DNA of 64,000 nucleotides from Bathymodiolus brooksi (taxonomy: Eukaryota; Mollusca; Bivalvia; Mytilida; Modiolidae). Position 1 is the stretch's first letter. The number at the start of each line of letters is the position of its first letter. The stretch is from positions 37,445,982-37,509,981 of the forward strand of contig OY804583.1 in the NCBI GenBank assembly GCA_963680875.1. Reading direction: 5' to 3'. Below, one piece after another: positions 1 to 8,248 of the stretch. The notes under the pieces are model-generated. The model saw only the letters and a program-made list of their open reading frames with translations, was not told the origin of the DNA and searched no databases. Position numbers and translations under genes: made by a program.

Positions 1-218
1 GAACAGTCCCAGAATTCAATAGGAAAATCATACAAAGAGGTAAAATCGATACCCTAACATGTAATTAACATAAAGGTAAAAAAAACATTAACCATTATTA
101 GATTTTTAGATGAAATAAAAAGAATATCACAAGAGATGAAAAAGAAGCTAGTACAAACAAAAATCTGTATTTTTCAAATATGTCAAAATTTTCATGTTTT
201 TTTTTTTCTGTTTTGTAG

Positions 219-272
219 GAAAAACTGTTTTCTAGTGGAATGTCTTATGAAGTAGTATCAAATATTCCGAAG
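219..272 (+). CDS. KIF13: KIF13-like kinesin-3, internal tail exon A (18 codons)
   Basis: Internal exon of a plus-strand gene. It is preceded by a long T-rich tract ending in TTTTGTAG and followed by the donor GTGAGT. Its 54 nt are open in phase 0 and read EKLFSSGMSYEVVSNIPK. The 'YE(I/V)VSNIPK' stretch, followed across the splice by an acidic segment and 'SDGETYIEKY' in exon B, is what I recall of the conserved region of vertebrate KIF13A/KIF13B C-terminal to the DUF3694/MBS region. Kinesin-3 motors carry vesicles toward microtubule plus ends; this part is cargo or regulatory tail, not motor. The motor, FHA and earlier tail exons must lie upstream of the window. The identification rests on recognition of family wording without an alignment. 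Confidence 0.75.
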
Positions 273-335
273 GTGAGTACAGTTAAAGATTCCCCTCTCA
301 ACAGGGGGCCTCGTAGGTTGTGAGTGAGTGAGTGA

Positions 336-556
336 TTGTTATCCCCTCGCAAACGAAGTTGTGAAGGGATATAGTAACGCTATCGTCCGTCCGTCCTTCC
401 GTAGCATCCTTGTGAACACTCTAGAATCAACATCCTTCAATGGATTTTGACCAAACTTGGTACATACTTAGTCCTTAAGAGAATCTGGAACCCTATTGGT
501 TTTCAAGGTCAAATTTTTAGGCGAGGGGATACACCACGCTTTGCGTTGCCCTTGTT
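336..556. mobile_element. Short dispersed repeat with 10-bp inverted ends (ATCCCCTCGC)
   Basis: ATCCCCTCGC at 341-350 is matched exactly in inverted form by GCGAGGGGAT at 521-530. Between them lie a CGTCCGTCCGTCC run and 'gaccaaacttggtacata', wording I recognise from abundant short molluscan repeats. No open frame. It lies in the intron between exons A and B. The outer limits are approximate, and I cannot assign a superfamily. Confidence 0.5.
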
Positions 557-664
557 GTTTAATGTCATATGCACAATTTTTCAGCTATAGTATTGCAAGA
601 ACAAGTTGGATTCAATGAAATATTAAAAATTAAAATGTGTATAAGGCCAACAAGCTTTATTGGA

Positions 665-862
665 TATGTGCAGTGCTATCTCACTGAAACAACAGTCTGC
701 AGGTAGACATGTCACTATGCTCGAACACATTAGCCTGATCCTGAGCCCACCAATCTTTGCTCTAACTCCTTAAAGCTGCTTGCTAAGCGGACAAACAGCA
801 ATTACCAATGTTATTGTCTTTGTTGAAAGTGGCGTTTAACACCATCAAACAAACAAATACTA
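665..862 (+). repeat. Degenerate dispersed repeat ending in a SINE-like tail
   Basis: The stretch 'gtgcagtgctatctcactg' through 'aagctgcttgctaagcgg' resembles a common bivalve dispersed repeat. It ends in GTTGAAAGTGGCGTTTAACACC at about 822-843, followed by a (CAAA)n-like tail. The same tail wording recurs at about 2218 and 2554, shortened near 7991, and variant near 13,307, so it is the shared 3' end of several elements here. Non-coding. Confidence 0.5.
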
Positions 863-1182
863 AAAATAAGATATGTGTATATTTTTGATATAAGAAAAGA
901 TTGAAGATACTAAAGTGGTAAACAGAAGCAATACATCAGAGAATGACAGACAATACCAAAATATATTGTGCAACAATGATCTATAAAATACAAGACAGAA
1001 AACTAAAGATCAAAAGATTGGGCTACATGAACCCCAGTAAGTTGTTGTGAACAATATCTCTATATCGATCGATACTGACAATTTGTCTGTTTAAACCAAG
1101 AGAAGGCAACTGTGACCAAGTAGGGGGGGAGCTATATATTTTTTTTGTTTGTAATATATTTTGTATCAATCTTCTTTTGCAG

Positions 1183-1335
1183 GCTTCGGAAGACTTAGAG
1201 AACATGGGAACTTTGGCTCAGATGGCTGCATCACAGAATGAAGTTAACGCTTCTGATGGTGAAACATACATAGAAAAATATATCAAAGGAGTATCAGCTG
1301 TAGAAAGTATACTTACTTTAGACAGACTTCGACAG
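1183..1335 (+). CDS. KIF13: KIF13-like kinesin-3, tail exon B (51 codons)
   Basis: Acceptor CTTCTTTTGCAG, donor CAG|GTAAGA; 153 nt, phase 0 at both ends, no stop. The peptide starts ASEDLENMGTLAQMAAS and contains SDGETYIEKYIKGVSAVES and ILTLDRLRQ. This order (acidic linker, SDGETYIEKY, then a predicted helix ending LRQ) is the strongest link to KIF13A/B, where nearly the same words appear in the tail. The 3' 66 nt of the exon plus the first five bases of the donor (1270-1340) were duplicated in tandem into the following intron, so several decoy donors lie downstream. Only the first donor keeps the protein open: reading past it gives GTA AGA TAG at once. Confidence 0.8.
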
Positions 1336-1665
1336 GTAAGATAGAAAAATTTACCAAAGGAGTGTCAGCTGTAGAAAGTATACTTACCTTAGACAGACTT
1401 AGACAGGTAAGATAGAAAAATACATCAAAGGAGTGTCAGCTGTAGAAAGTATACTTACTTTAGACAGACTTAGACAGGTAAGATAGAAAAATACATCAAA
1501 GGAGTGTCAGCTGTAGAAAGTATACTTACCTTAGACAGACTTAGACAGGTAAGATAGAAAAATACATCAAAGGAGTGTCAGCTGTAGAAAGTATACTTAC
1601 CTTAGACAGGTAAGACAGGTGAAACTTGTCATCTGTAGAAAGTATACTTAAACAGGTGTTTTCTC
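1270..1665 (+). repeat. 71-bp minisatellite made from the end of exon B plus its splice donor
   Basis: Copy 1 (1270-1340) is the last 66 nt of exon B plus GTAAG. Near-identical copies follow at 1341-1411, 1412-1482 and 1483-1553, then a 61-bp copy with a 10-bp deletion (1554-1614) and a degraded partial copy to about 1665. The donors fall at 1336, 1407, 1478, 1549 and 1610. The intronic copies differ from the exon at the same sites (for example GTGTCAGC against GTATCAGC), so they share a later ancestor. Each extra copy carries the in-frame stop TAAGATAG region and cannot extend the protein. Confidence 0.9.
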
Positions 1666-1778
1666 AACGTGGTTTAATTTGACAAAAAAATAGTTTTAAT
1701 TAGCTCCTATGCCCAACAGACCATGTAAGAAAAGTTTGACGATACCAAAGGGGTAATCAGAAGCCGTAAATCAAAGGA

Positions 1779-2021
1779 CAGACAATACAATTTTTTTTTT
1801 TAGCCCTTTGCCCCGCTGGAGAGCATAGGCCATTGACGAACTCCCTCCATCTAACTCGATTTGGCACTAGTTTTTCTGCCGAGTTCCAGTTGTGTTCCTG
1901 CTCTTTCAATTCTGACTCTGTGTCTCTACGCCAGATGTTTCTTGGCCGTCTTTTGCCTTGTGGGTTCCATTTGAGGGCATGTCTGGTGATGCTGCTAGGT
2001 GGTTTCCTCAGACAATACAAT
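1779..2021 (-). mobile_element. 5'-truncated LINE insertion with poly-A tail and 13-bp target-site duplication
   Basis: CAGACAATACAAT occurs at 1779-1791 and again at 2009-2021, enclosing about 217 bp. On the minus strand the insert ends in a run of about 11 A (T 1791-1801 on plus). It encodes the C-terminal end of a non-LTR retrotransposon polyprotein, with PPSSITRHALKWNPQGK, WRRDTESELKEQ, RVRWREFVNGLCSP. The stop follows at the poly-A end. This is a classic target-primed insertion that kept only the last ~70 codons. It is dead by truncation. The W-R-R-D and W-R-x-x-V-x-G-L-C-S words are typical of the C-terminal tail of several LINE clades; I do not assign one. Confidence 0.85.
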
Positions 2022-2104
2022 AGTTAAAAGAAAACTATATTGTCATGACTTGATGTCCATCTTCTGGGATAGGTCCATCGTGGACGTGATCGTATTGTAG
2101 CCTA

Positions 2105-2250
2105 GATTTATAACTACCTATGCAATCAGTGCCTATCACCACTAACGTGGTCAATGGTTTTCTCAGAGTATTCTGGGTTCCTCCTCCAATAAAACTGACT
2201 GCTACGATATAACTGAAATATTGTTGAAAGTGGGGTTAAGCACCAAACCT
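2105..2250 (+). repeat. SINE-like element copy (internally shortened)
   Basis: It shares 'tgcaatcagtgcctatcaccactaa', 'ccaataaaactgac', 'gatataactgaaatattgttgaaagtgg' and a '...taagcacca' tail with the fuller copy at 13,105-13,342. The middle portion carrying the B-box-like sequence is missing or unrecognisable. It lies inside the intron between exons B and C. Confidence 0.55.
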
Positions 2251-2504
2251 CTTCAGGCCTAGACAAGATAAAATAGAATTCCAGTTGATGTGTATCCTTC
2301 TCAGTGAAATATCAGATACAACTGTCATTACCAGGTTATATCTCTCTTCTTCTAGAAGGTTTGGTTTAACTCAGAGCTGACTGTGTTAACTTGGTACTTG
2401 CTGCTTCACTGCTAAGTATAAGTTTTCATGGTTGTTGGATATATCTTATGCAAGTTGTTACTTTAGTAGACTAGTATAGATTTAGTGCCACAAAGAAGAT
2501 CCAT

Positions 2505-2572
2505 GTATTATGGATTCCTCCACCAATAAAACTGACCTGCACGATATAACTGAAGTATTGTTGAAAGTCCCT
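2505..2572 (+). repeat. SINE-like 3' fragment
   Basis: 'ggattcctccaccaataaaactgacc', 'cacgatataactgaagtattgttgaaagt' match the 3' half of the SINE-like family seen at 2105-2250 and 13,105-13,342. It is truncated on both sides. Confidence 0.5.
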
Positions 2573-2694
2573 TAATCATTGACAGGGTCAGACTCATGAC
2601 CAAATAAGGAGCAGTGATAAGAGAACAGACAGGACATTAGATTGTAATCTAACACCATGTTATTGAAGTATTAGATAACTATTGACCAGCCTCA

Positions 2695-2716
2695 CCCCCC
2701 CCCCCCCCCCCCCCCC
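2695..2716 (+). repeat. Poly-C tract (22 nt)
   Basis: Uninterrupted C run followed by TCTCTGTGTGTG. The strand is potentially quadruplex- or i-motif-forming. The length is likely to be polymorphic or misread. Confidence 0.9.
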
Positions 2717-2836
2717 TCTCTGTGTGTATTACAATACCATTTCTTATCTGTTTAGATTAATAACATATTTATAATAAACATCATAACCCTAACACCATAA
2801 AAAATGATTTTCTCATGTTATTTGTTCTTACCATTT

Positions 2837-2940
2837 CATACATGCCAACTCTACCGATTTACGCAGTAGTCTACCGATTTTTTAAGTCTTCTACCGCCTA
2901 CCGATTTTAGACATTTTCCTACCGATTTAAAAAAAAAATG
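2837..2940 (+). repeat. Left 'CATACATGCCAAC' repeat end with five ACCGATTT words
   Basis: It begins CATACATGCCAACTCTACCG and then repeats 'ctaccgattt' about five times. Its first 13 bases recur in inverted form at 7933-7948 (GTTGGCATGTATG). The two could be the ends of one interrupted element or fragments of two related ones. No frame is supported. Confidence 0.4.
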
Positions 2941-3360
2941 TAAATTGTTTTTTTATCGTGAATTATTCACATGTTGATTATTCTTGTAGATTTCTACGAC
3001 GTATAAATGTGTACAAATCCAAATTATTTAGGCCCTTTCCGTAATCGTTTCCCTCTTAAATTTGTACCGGAAACTTCCATTGGTCAATTCCTTATCATTA
3101 AGCCAATCAGAAACTGTATTTAAAATAAAGTTTTGAAGCACTACATTTTGAACTTATGACTCCTAAACGTATATATACAGTATAACTTCGCTCGCTCGAA
3201 CTCGAAGGCACTGTCAACATATGTTCGAGCTATCGGAAGTTCGAGCCACTGAGGTCCCGTAATTTTAGACAGAAAAAAATCTTGTTCTGACCCGGGACAG
3301 TTTCATTACCTATATATGATAACTGATGCACAGTAAAACTCTCGTAAAAAATATTTAATC

Positions 3361-4557
3361 ATTTAAGTTCAAGTTCAAGTTCTTTATTCACTCGGATACA
3401 TATATACAAGTGTAACAAGTGGAATATTATACAAAATATTTTACATAATGACGGATATAACTAACCTAAAATAATACAGCCTCAGAATATAATTACAAAA
3501 CATTTTGCAATTCAGATATAAATAAGACAATTTTTTCAGAACCTTAACATTACACAAAGATAACAGGCCTTTCATTTTGTACATGTTTGCATATCTAGTA
3601 TAATACATTGGAATAAATTTACATCTAAGCCTTTGTACATCAGCAGAGGTACATTCAAATAAAAAATGAAATTCAGTACCTAAACCAACATTACACAGAT
3701 GACAAATACGTTCTTCTCTGGGAGTATTCGGCCATCTTCCAGTTTCTATTGGAAGCTTAATGTTATTGCATCTAAACTTTGTTATCATGTTTCTCTCATG
3801 TGGTAATAATTTTAATAAGTATTTATCTAAATTAAATTCATTTTTAAATATGCCATAAAGTTCTCCCCTAGAAGAATTCTCAATTTGGTTAAACCAGTTT
3901 TGAATATATTGATCAGTCAGATTTTGCTTAACAATAAATTTTAGTTGCACTGAATGAACTGGCTGTTGTTGGTTCCATAGATAATTAAGACCAGTTTTCT
4001 CAAAAATTGATTTGATAAAATTTAGCCACTTAAATTGAACATTATCAATAATACTCAAATTAAACATAATCTTATATAAAATACAACTAAGTTTCTTCTT
4101 GTTTGAAATAAGTATATTCCAAAAATTTACAATCCTTAATTTTATACATAATATATCTATAGGTGTTCTACCAAGTTCTCCGTTTGTCATAAAATTTGGA
4201 GTAGTGGTTCTAACACCTAAAATATTTCTACAGAACTGAAGATGAAGTTTTTCTAGTTGCTTAGTGTTCTCATAACCCCATATTTCAGAGCCATAGGTAA
4301 ATATTGGAAGTATAAGTGCATCAAACAATTTAAATTGTAAATCTATTGGAATCGATATATTTCTCAATTTTCTATACAAACAATATAAAGCTTTGCGAGC
4401 TTGATCCATCAATTTAGCTCTTGCCTTCACAAAAGAGCCGTTATAATTAAACATAACACTTAGATATGAATAAGAGTCTTCAATTTGTAAATTCTCTCCA
4501 CATAGCTTAAAAATAGGTTGATTTTTTTATTTTCTTTTACAAAATATTATTACTTAA
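3361..4557 (-). pseudogene. LINE 3' half: end of reverse transcriptase, zinc-knuckle tail and 3' repeat end
   Basis: On the minus strand an open frame (4454-3441, 337 codons, extendable in frame to about 4518) encodes the region after the RT catalytic box. It includes SYSYLSVMFNYNG, then LFDALILPIFTYGSEIWG, then LGRTPID, and near the end a C-x2-C-x9-H-x4-C cluster in CHLCNVGLGTEFHFLFEC. This is the usual end of a non-LTR retrotransposon ORF2. Downstream come AATAAA (plus-strand TTTATT 3383-3388) and three tandem GAACTT units (3365-3382), a LINE-type 3' terminus. A single stop (AGAAAATAA) lies just inside the left edge. The same copy continues beyond the TTAA insert, at 6349. Confidence 0.85.
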
Positions 4558-6348
4558 GGTGGTAAACCCGGGTTACCCTAAAATTTTCCCATCATTCAAT
4601 TTTTTTTAAATTTGCATCATTGAATAGTTATGTCTAAATACATTATCTGCCAAGTTTCAAAAAATTTCACCGTAACGTTTTCTCCATAGCATATCCTAAA
4701 TATAGCAATTTTGGGGGTATTCTTGACGCCAGATGGTAATACTAGTTTCGGCAGATTCTAATAGATATGCACATTTATTTCTGATTGAAAGGGAATATTT
4801 TGGCTTTAATACACTTGAGAGTGTTGTTGTTGAATAAATATGAAATATCTAACATATCTGAATATCCTGTTTGGAGATAATCACGTGCAAAACAGTGGAA
4901 ACTGCAAAAAAGGGGGGATGCCCTGAGGACCACCTTGGTATTAAAAATCGGATTAAAAAAATTACTGTCAATTAATTTCCACCAAAAAATGTCACACTGA
5001 AGAATAGACATATAGACATCATTGCACCAAATTTTACAAACGTTTACCGTCAGATTTTTAAAATATTTAAATTTATGTTTTTCATGGAAGGTACCCAGAA
5101 AAAAATTAAATTGTCGAGGAAAGTTATCACACACCCATCCTTTACTAGTTTCTTTGTTTATGAGATAGAAAATAACTAGTTACCAATTACAAAAAGCTTT
5201 TCAATTCTTATAATTGACAAAGTAGATGTCCAAATTACCAAATGACTGCATTTGTCTTTTTTATTTTCAAGTCGGCTGGGGAGGGGGAGGGGTGGTTTGA
5301 GAGTGACTCTACTTGATTAATTCATTACAAAAAAAAACACAAAAAACACAGACAGCCACCCAGCTGTATTGTTAAATTCCTTAAAATTCTGTGCTCCAGT
5401 TGTATTTGTTTGATTCTGGTTATTCTTTAGTTGTCTTAGAAGAAGAGGGGGGGGGGGGGGGGGGGGGGGGGCGGCGGTATAAGAGAGGATCGGATATTAC
5501 AATTTTTTTTCCCAAACATAGCTTTCTATCTTTGCTAATATCTTGTTTATATTTTTCATATTTAACATTAAATTCATGTTTTGTATTTGTTTTATTATTA
5601 TTATTGATCTTATATTTATTGATTTTAGATTTATTCATTTTTGCCTTGAAATCTGTCAATTACATCTAAATGTTCGTTTCCGTCCCCCGATTTCATACGT
5701 CCCCATGATCGCCGTGTTTAACACTTAGACATGTTGATTGTTTAGCTTTTAAAAAGCTACAAATAACTCAAGTTTTGTGAAAATAATTAGAATATAACAC
5801 AATTCAACTGCCAATTTGGTAAAGGAAGCGTCTGTTTGTATATTTTAAGATTTGGGATTTAATATTCACCTGGAATTTCGTCAGTACAAATTTGCAGAAG
5901 TTTGCCGTGATACTTTTGTATCAACAAATTAAACCTTCTTTATTGCTTGAATAAAACCTTTTCCTCTTACTGTTATGTATCTTCCCATTGATTACAATTG
6001 TTTTGACAATCAGCTTTACCATAAAACGAAGATTATTTGCAAGAAAAGAGTGACCTGCAAAAAGAAACAAGGCGACTTTAATTTCGCTTTGTAGTCGAGG
6101 GAGAGCGACTTCAGACTATATAGGGCGAGAATTTCGCCCACTTCGCCTGGTTTGGTGAGCCCTGCAAGGAGCACAGCAATGGAAAGGTAAAAGGAAAAGG
6201 AGTCATTTTTTTAACTGGCCATATCCAATGTAAACAATCTTTGTCACCAAGAAGCTTGGAATTGAGGGGGAATTTTCAAACGCACAGATGATCATATATT
6301 TGAGAAGACACTGAAAATAGTTATCTCCCATACCCCAGGCCTACTACC
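4558..6348. mobile_element. 1.79-kb TTAA-flanked non-autonomous DNA element inserted in the LINE
   Basis: TTAA at 4554-4557 and 6349-6352 flanks the insert. The ends are GGTGGTAAACCCGGG (left) and, inverted, GGTAGTAGGCCTGGGG (right), an imperfect terminal inverted repeat; the right end continues GGGAGATAACT. Removing the insert and one TTAA puts the flanking LINE frames back in register, which proves the boundaries independently. TTAA duplication is the signature of piggyBac-type transposition, and GGTGGTA-type TTAA elements are abundant in mussels as I recall. No transposase is present. The longest minus-strand frame (5134-4775, 119 codons) has no recognisable motif. Inside are a 25-G run (5447-5471) and a GGGCGA-GAATT-TCGCCC hairpin near 6122-6139. 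Confidence 0.8.
5447..5471 (+). repeat. Poly-G tract (25 nt)
   Basis: Uninterrupted G run inside the TTAA element, preceded by AGAAGA and followed by CGGCGG. It can form a G-quadruplex. Apparent reading frames over it only translate the G run as poly-Gly or poly-Pro. Confidence 0.9.
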
Positions 6349-7165
6349 TTAAGTCTTTTGCAAGTTAACCTTCAATTTCCAATGATGACAATACTTTTCA
6401 AATATAGCCAAAGCAGACTTACACATTTCTAAAAGTTTTCGTCCAAAATTATTTGGTCTGCATTCACACTGAGTATATCTTTTTAAGGAAATATTATTAT
6501 CAAATAAAACTTGGTAGTCATAGCAATAGGATATCTAAATAGGCCATCTTCTACATTAACATCCATAACATTCCAAAAAGTTTCATCTGGTTCTGAAAAA
6601 ATCTTCAAAAAAAACCCAGTTTTAGCATTAAAATCTCCAACAAGTGCACATTTCATGTCTTTTTCTATAAAATTTACTAATTCATTTTCAATATCTAAAA
6701 ATGCATTTATTGACGAATATAGAGAGTTTTCAGGTAGGGTGTATACACATCTCAATAAAAGGTCATTATTAAATACTTAAATTTAATATGATTTTTAAGA
6801 TTATTTTTATATACAACAACAATACCTCCAGATTTATGCTTAAATATTTTTCTATTTTTTGCAACATAGCTAAAACCATCTGGGATATTTAAAATGTCAT
6901 ATTTGTCAGTTTTTGTCTCTATAAAAATACATACTGTATATCATGTGTTGTAATTAACTGTATAAATTTAAGTAATAAAAATTTTGACTTGATACCACAA
7001 ACATTTTATTTCTGAAAAATTAAGTTTCTGTTTTTTAGACCTTGGGGCATTTTCATCAGTCGCTTCTCTTGCTTGCCTGTCCTATTGATAGTGGTTGTCC
7101 GGGTTTCTAGGAGGGGGAAAGCGCATATGAGGTTCTCCGTTTCCAGGTTGAAACGCATCTTTACA
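6349..7165 (-). pseudogene. LINE 5' half: endonuclease fused by deletion to a late RT fragment
   Basis: On the minus strand, from about 7165 downward: a proline-rich N-terminal stretch (GEPHMRFPPPRNPDN), SKKQKLNFSEIKC, then after a frame change an APE-type endonuclease with HKSGGIVVVYKNNL (about 6834-6794), RCVYTLPENSLYSS and the signature VGDFNAKTG (about 6645-6619). Another frame change leads to RPNNFGRKLLEMCKS, typical of the endonuclease C-terminal part. That runs directly, in the same frame, into ALAIFEKYCHHWKLKVNLQK, which belongs to the RT after its FxDD box. So most of the RT, catalytic residues included, is deleted. At least two frameshifts and several stops make it dead. It is continuous with 3361-4557 once the TTAA element is removed. 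Confidence 0.8.
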
Positions 7166-7654
7166 ATTTCATATGTGAATATTAGCTTGTTTTTTTATCA
7201 ACTTAGCTGTGAATGTGAAATTTTTTTGAAAAATAAGTGATTTAAGTCTCAAATATATTAGTATATCTTCCTTGTTTTCAACAATAAACCAGGAAATGTT
7301 TTTTTCCGCTTTAATAGTAAAACATACTCGACAATAGGCACTCATAATTGATGATATTTTATTGTAACACGCACATGAGATGACGTGGATTAAATGATTT
7401 TAAGTAACATAACCCCGCTATTTTATATTGAAGTGTATTTATCAAGCCAGTAGATTGATTAATCATATATATATGTACATTTGTATGCAAGCACATTCAA
7501 CGTACATCTGTCAATTAAATTGCGATGTTCGAGTTTGATATGGTAAAACTCGTGATTTTATTATGATTCTCTATTATTGATGGGACCATTTATTAAGTTA
7601 GACTGTTCGAGGTATCAGTGTTCGATCGAAAGATTTTTTTTAGCTTAAAAATAT
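7166..7654. other. Intronic stretch without a recognisable gene
   Basis: AT-rich sequence between the LINE 5' edge and the right inverted end of the Tigger-like element. Extra 'gttcgag' words (near 7527, 7608 and 7619) hint that it is native interior of that element. Nothing else is supported. Confidence 0.4.
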
Positions 7655-7873
7655 ATGGAAAATTGGCGGGACTTTCAAATAAGTTCGAGCCATCCATGGT
7701 ATTCGACCCATTCGAGTTCGAGGGACCGAAGTTTGACTTGTATATATGTAAAATGCTAATTTCCATTTTTTCGTGGTTTTTTCATACTATATTTAAAGAT
7801 TCGACTGAACAGATTTTATGTCCAAAATGCAACAGAATGCACCATTTTGCGTCCTTCTGAAAAACAATTTTCT

Positions 7874-8013
7874 GGGGGGGGGGGGGGGGGTTGTGGCAAA
7901 CCCTAGACCCTCTACCGCTTTTAGGCTCTCGAGGGTTGGCATGTATGCCATTTGCTCTATTGATTCTGCTCCATTGCTGGAATACTCCTGGTGGCGTTAA
8001 ACACTAATCAATA
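7874..8013 (+). repeat. Poly-G run, inverted 'ATGCCAAC' end and SINE-like tail
   Basis: 17 G at 7874-7890. 'ccctctaccgcttttaggct' and GGTTGGCATGTATGCC (7932-7947) follow, the inverted counterpart of 2837. 'gctggaatactcctggtggcgttaaacactaatcaataaa' then resembles a dispersed-repeat tail ending at about 8013, only 26 bp before the acceptor of exon C. Confidence 0.45.
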
Positions 8014-8039
8014 AAATATCTTGGTGTTTTTTTTTACAG

Positions 8040-8117
8040 GAAGTGAAGGTTAAAGAATTAACGGCTGCTCAAGGGAGAGCACTCAGAAAAACTACAAGTA
8101 CACCAAATATTGCTCAT
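8040..8117 (+). CDS. KIF13: KIF13-like kinesin-3, tail exon C (26 codons)
   Basis: Acceptor TTTTTTTTTACAG, donor CAT|GTATGT; 78 nt, phase 0 on both sides. The peptide starts EVKVKELTAAQGRALRK and ends TTSTPNIAH. The stretch continues the helix of exon B and then reaches 'RKTTSTPN', which fits the 'STPN' word of KIF13A/B tails. RKTTSTP also matches the 14-3-3 mode-2 pattern R-x-x-x-S-x-P. Phosphorylation-dependent binding of 14-3-3 to KIF13B is established, so this serine is a reasonable regulatory candidate; that it is used here is inference. It is separated from exon B by a 6.7-kb intron full of mobile elements. Confidence 0.78.
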
Positions 8118-8248
8118 GTATGTATATATGTTTTCTTGAAACATTCCTCCTATGTACATAGGAGCACTCCTGATTCAACTAGATTCTTATATCAAACCTT
8201 CAAAAACTAAATACCACCATGTAGATTATTTATGTTATTTTATCATTT

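Larger units (their letters stand above)
3178..7740. mobile_element. pogo/Tigger-like DNA element defined by inverted ends, interrupted by a LINE
   Basis: The left end, TA|CAGTATAACTTCGCTCGCTC, runs on to TCGAACTCGAA and GTTCGAGC. The right end, read on the minus strand from 7740, is TA|CAAGTCAAACTTCGG, with CCTCGAACTCGAA and GGCTCGAAC. About 90 bp at each end (3170-3263 and 7655-7747) are alignable in inverted orientation. TA on both sides and CAGT-type ends suggest a Tc1/mariner-pogo/Tigger non-autonomous element. The interior native sequence (3264-3360 and ~7170-7654) has no open frame. The remainder is a later LINE insertion carrying its own insertion. The superfamily call is inference. 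Confidence 0.5.

Noticed and set aside
1023..1205. 60-codon minus-strand frame over the start of exon B
   Set aside because: It is the complement of exon B and its acceptor; the plus-strand reading is supported by splice sites and family words.
4775..5134. 119-codon minus-strand frame as a transposase
   Set aside because: No DDE/D, zinc-finger or helix-turn-helix pattern visible; it lies inside a non-autonomous element.
5391..5728. Frames on both strands across the poly-G run
   Set aside because: They translate a homopolymer and AT-rich flank inside the TTAA element; no protein-like composition.
6511..6780. 89-codon plus-strand frame
   Set aside because: Shadow of the LINE endonuclease on the opposite strand, which carries the VGDFNAKTG signature.
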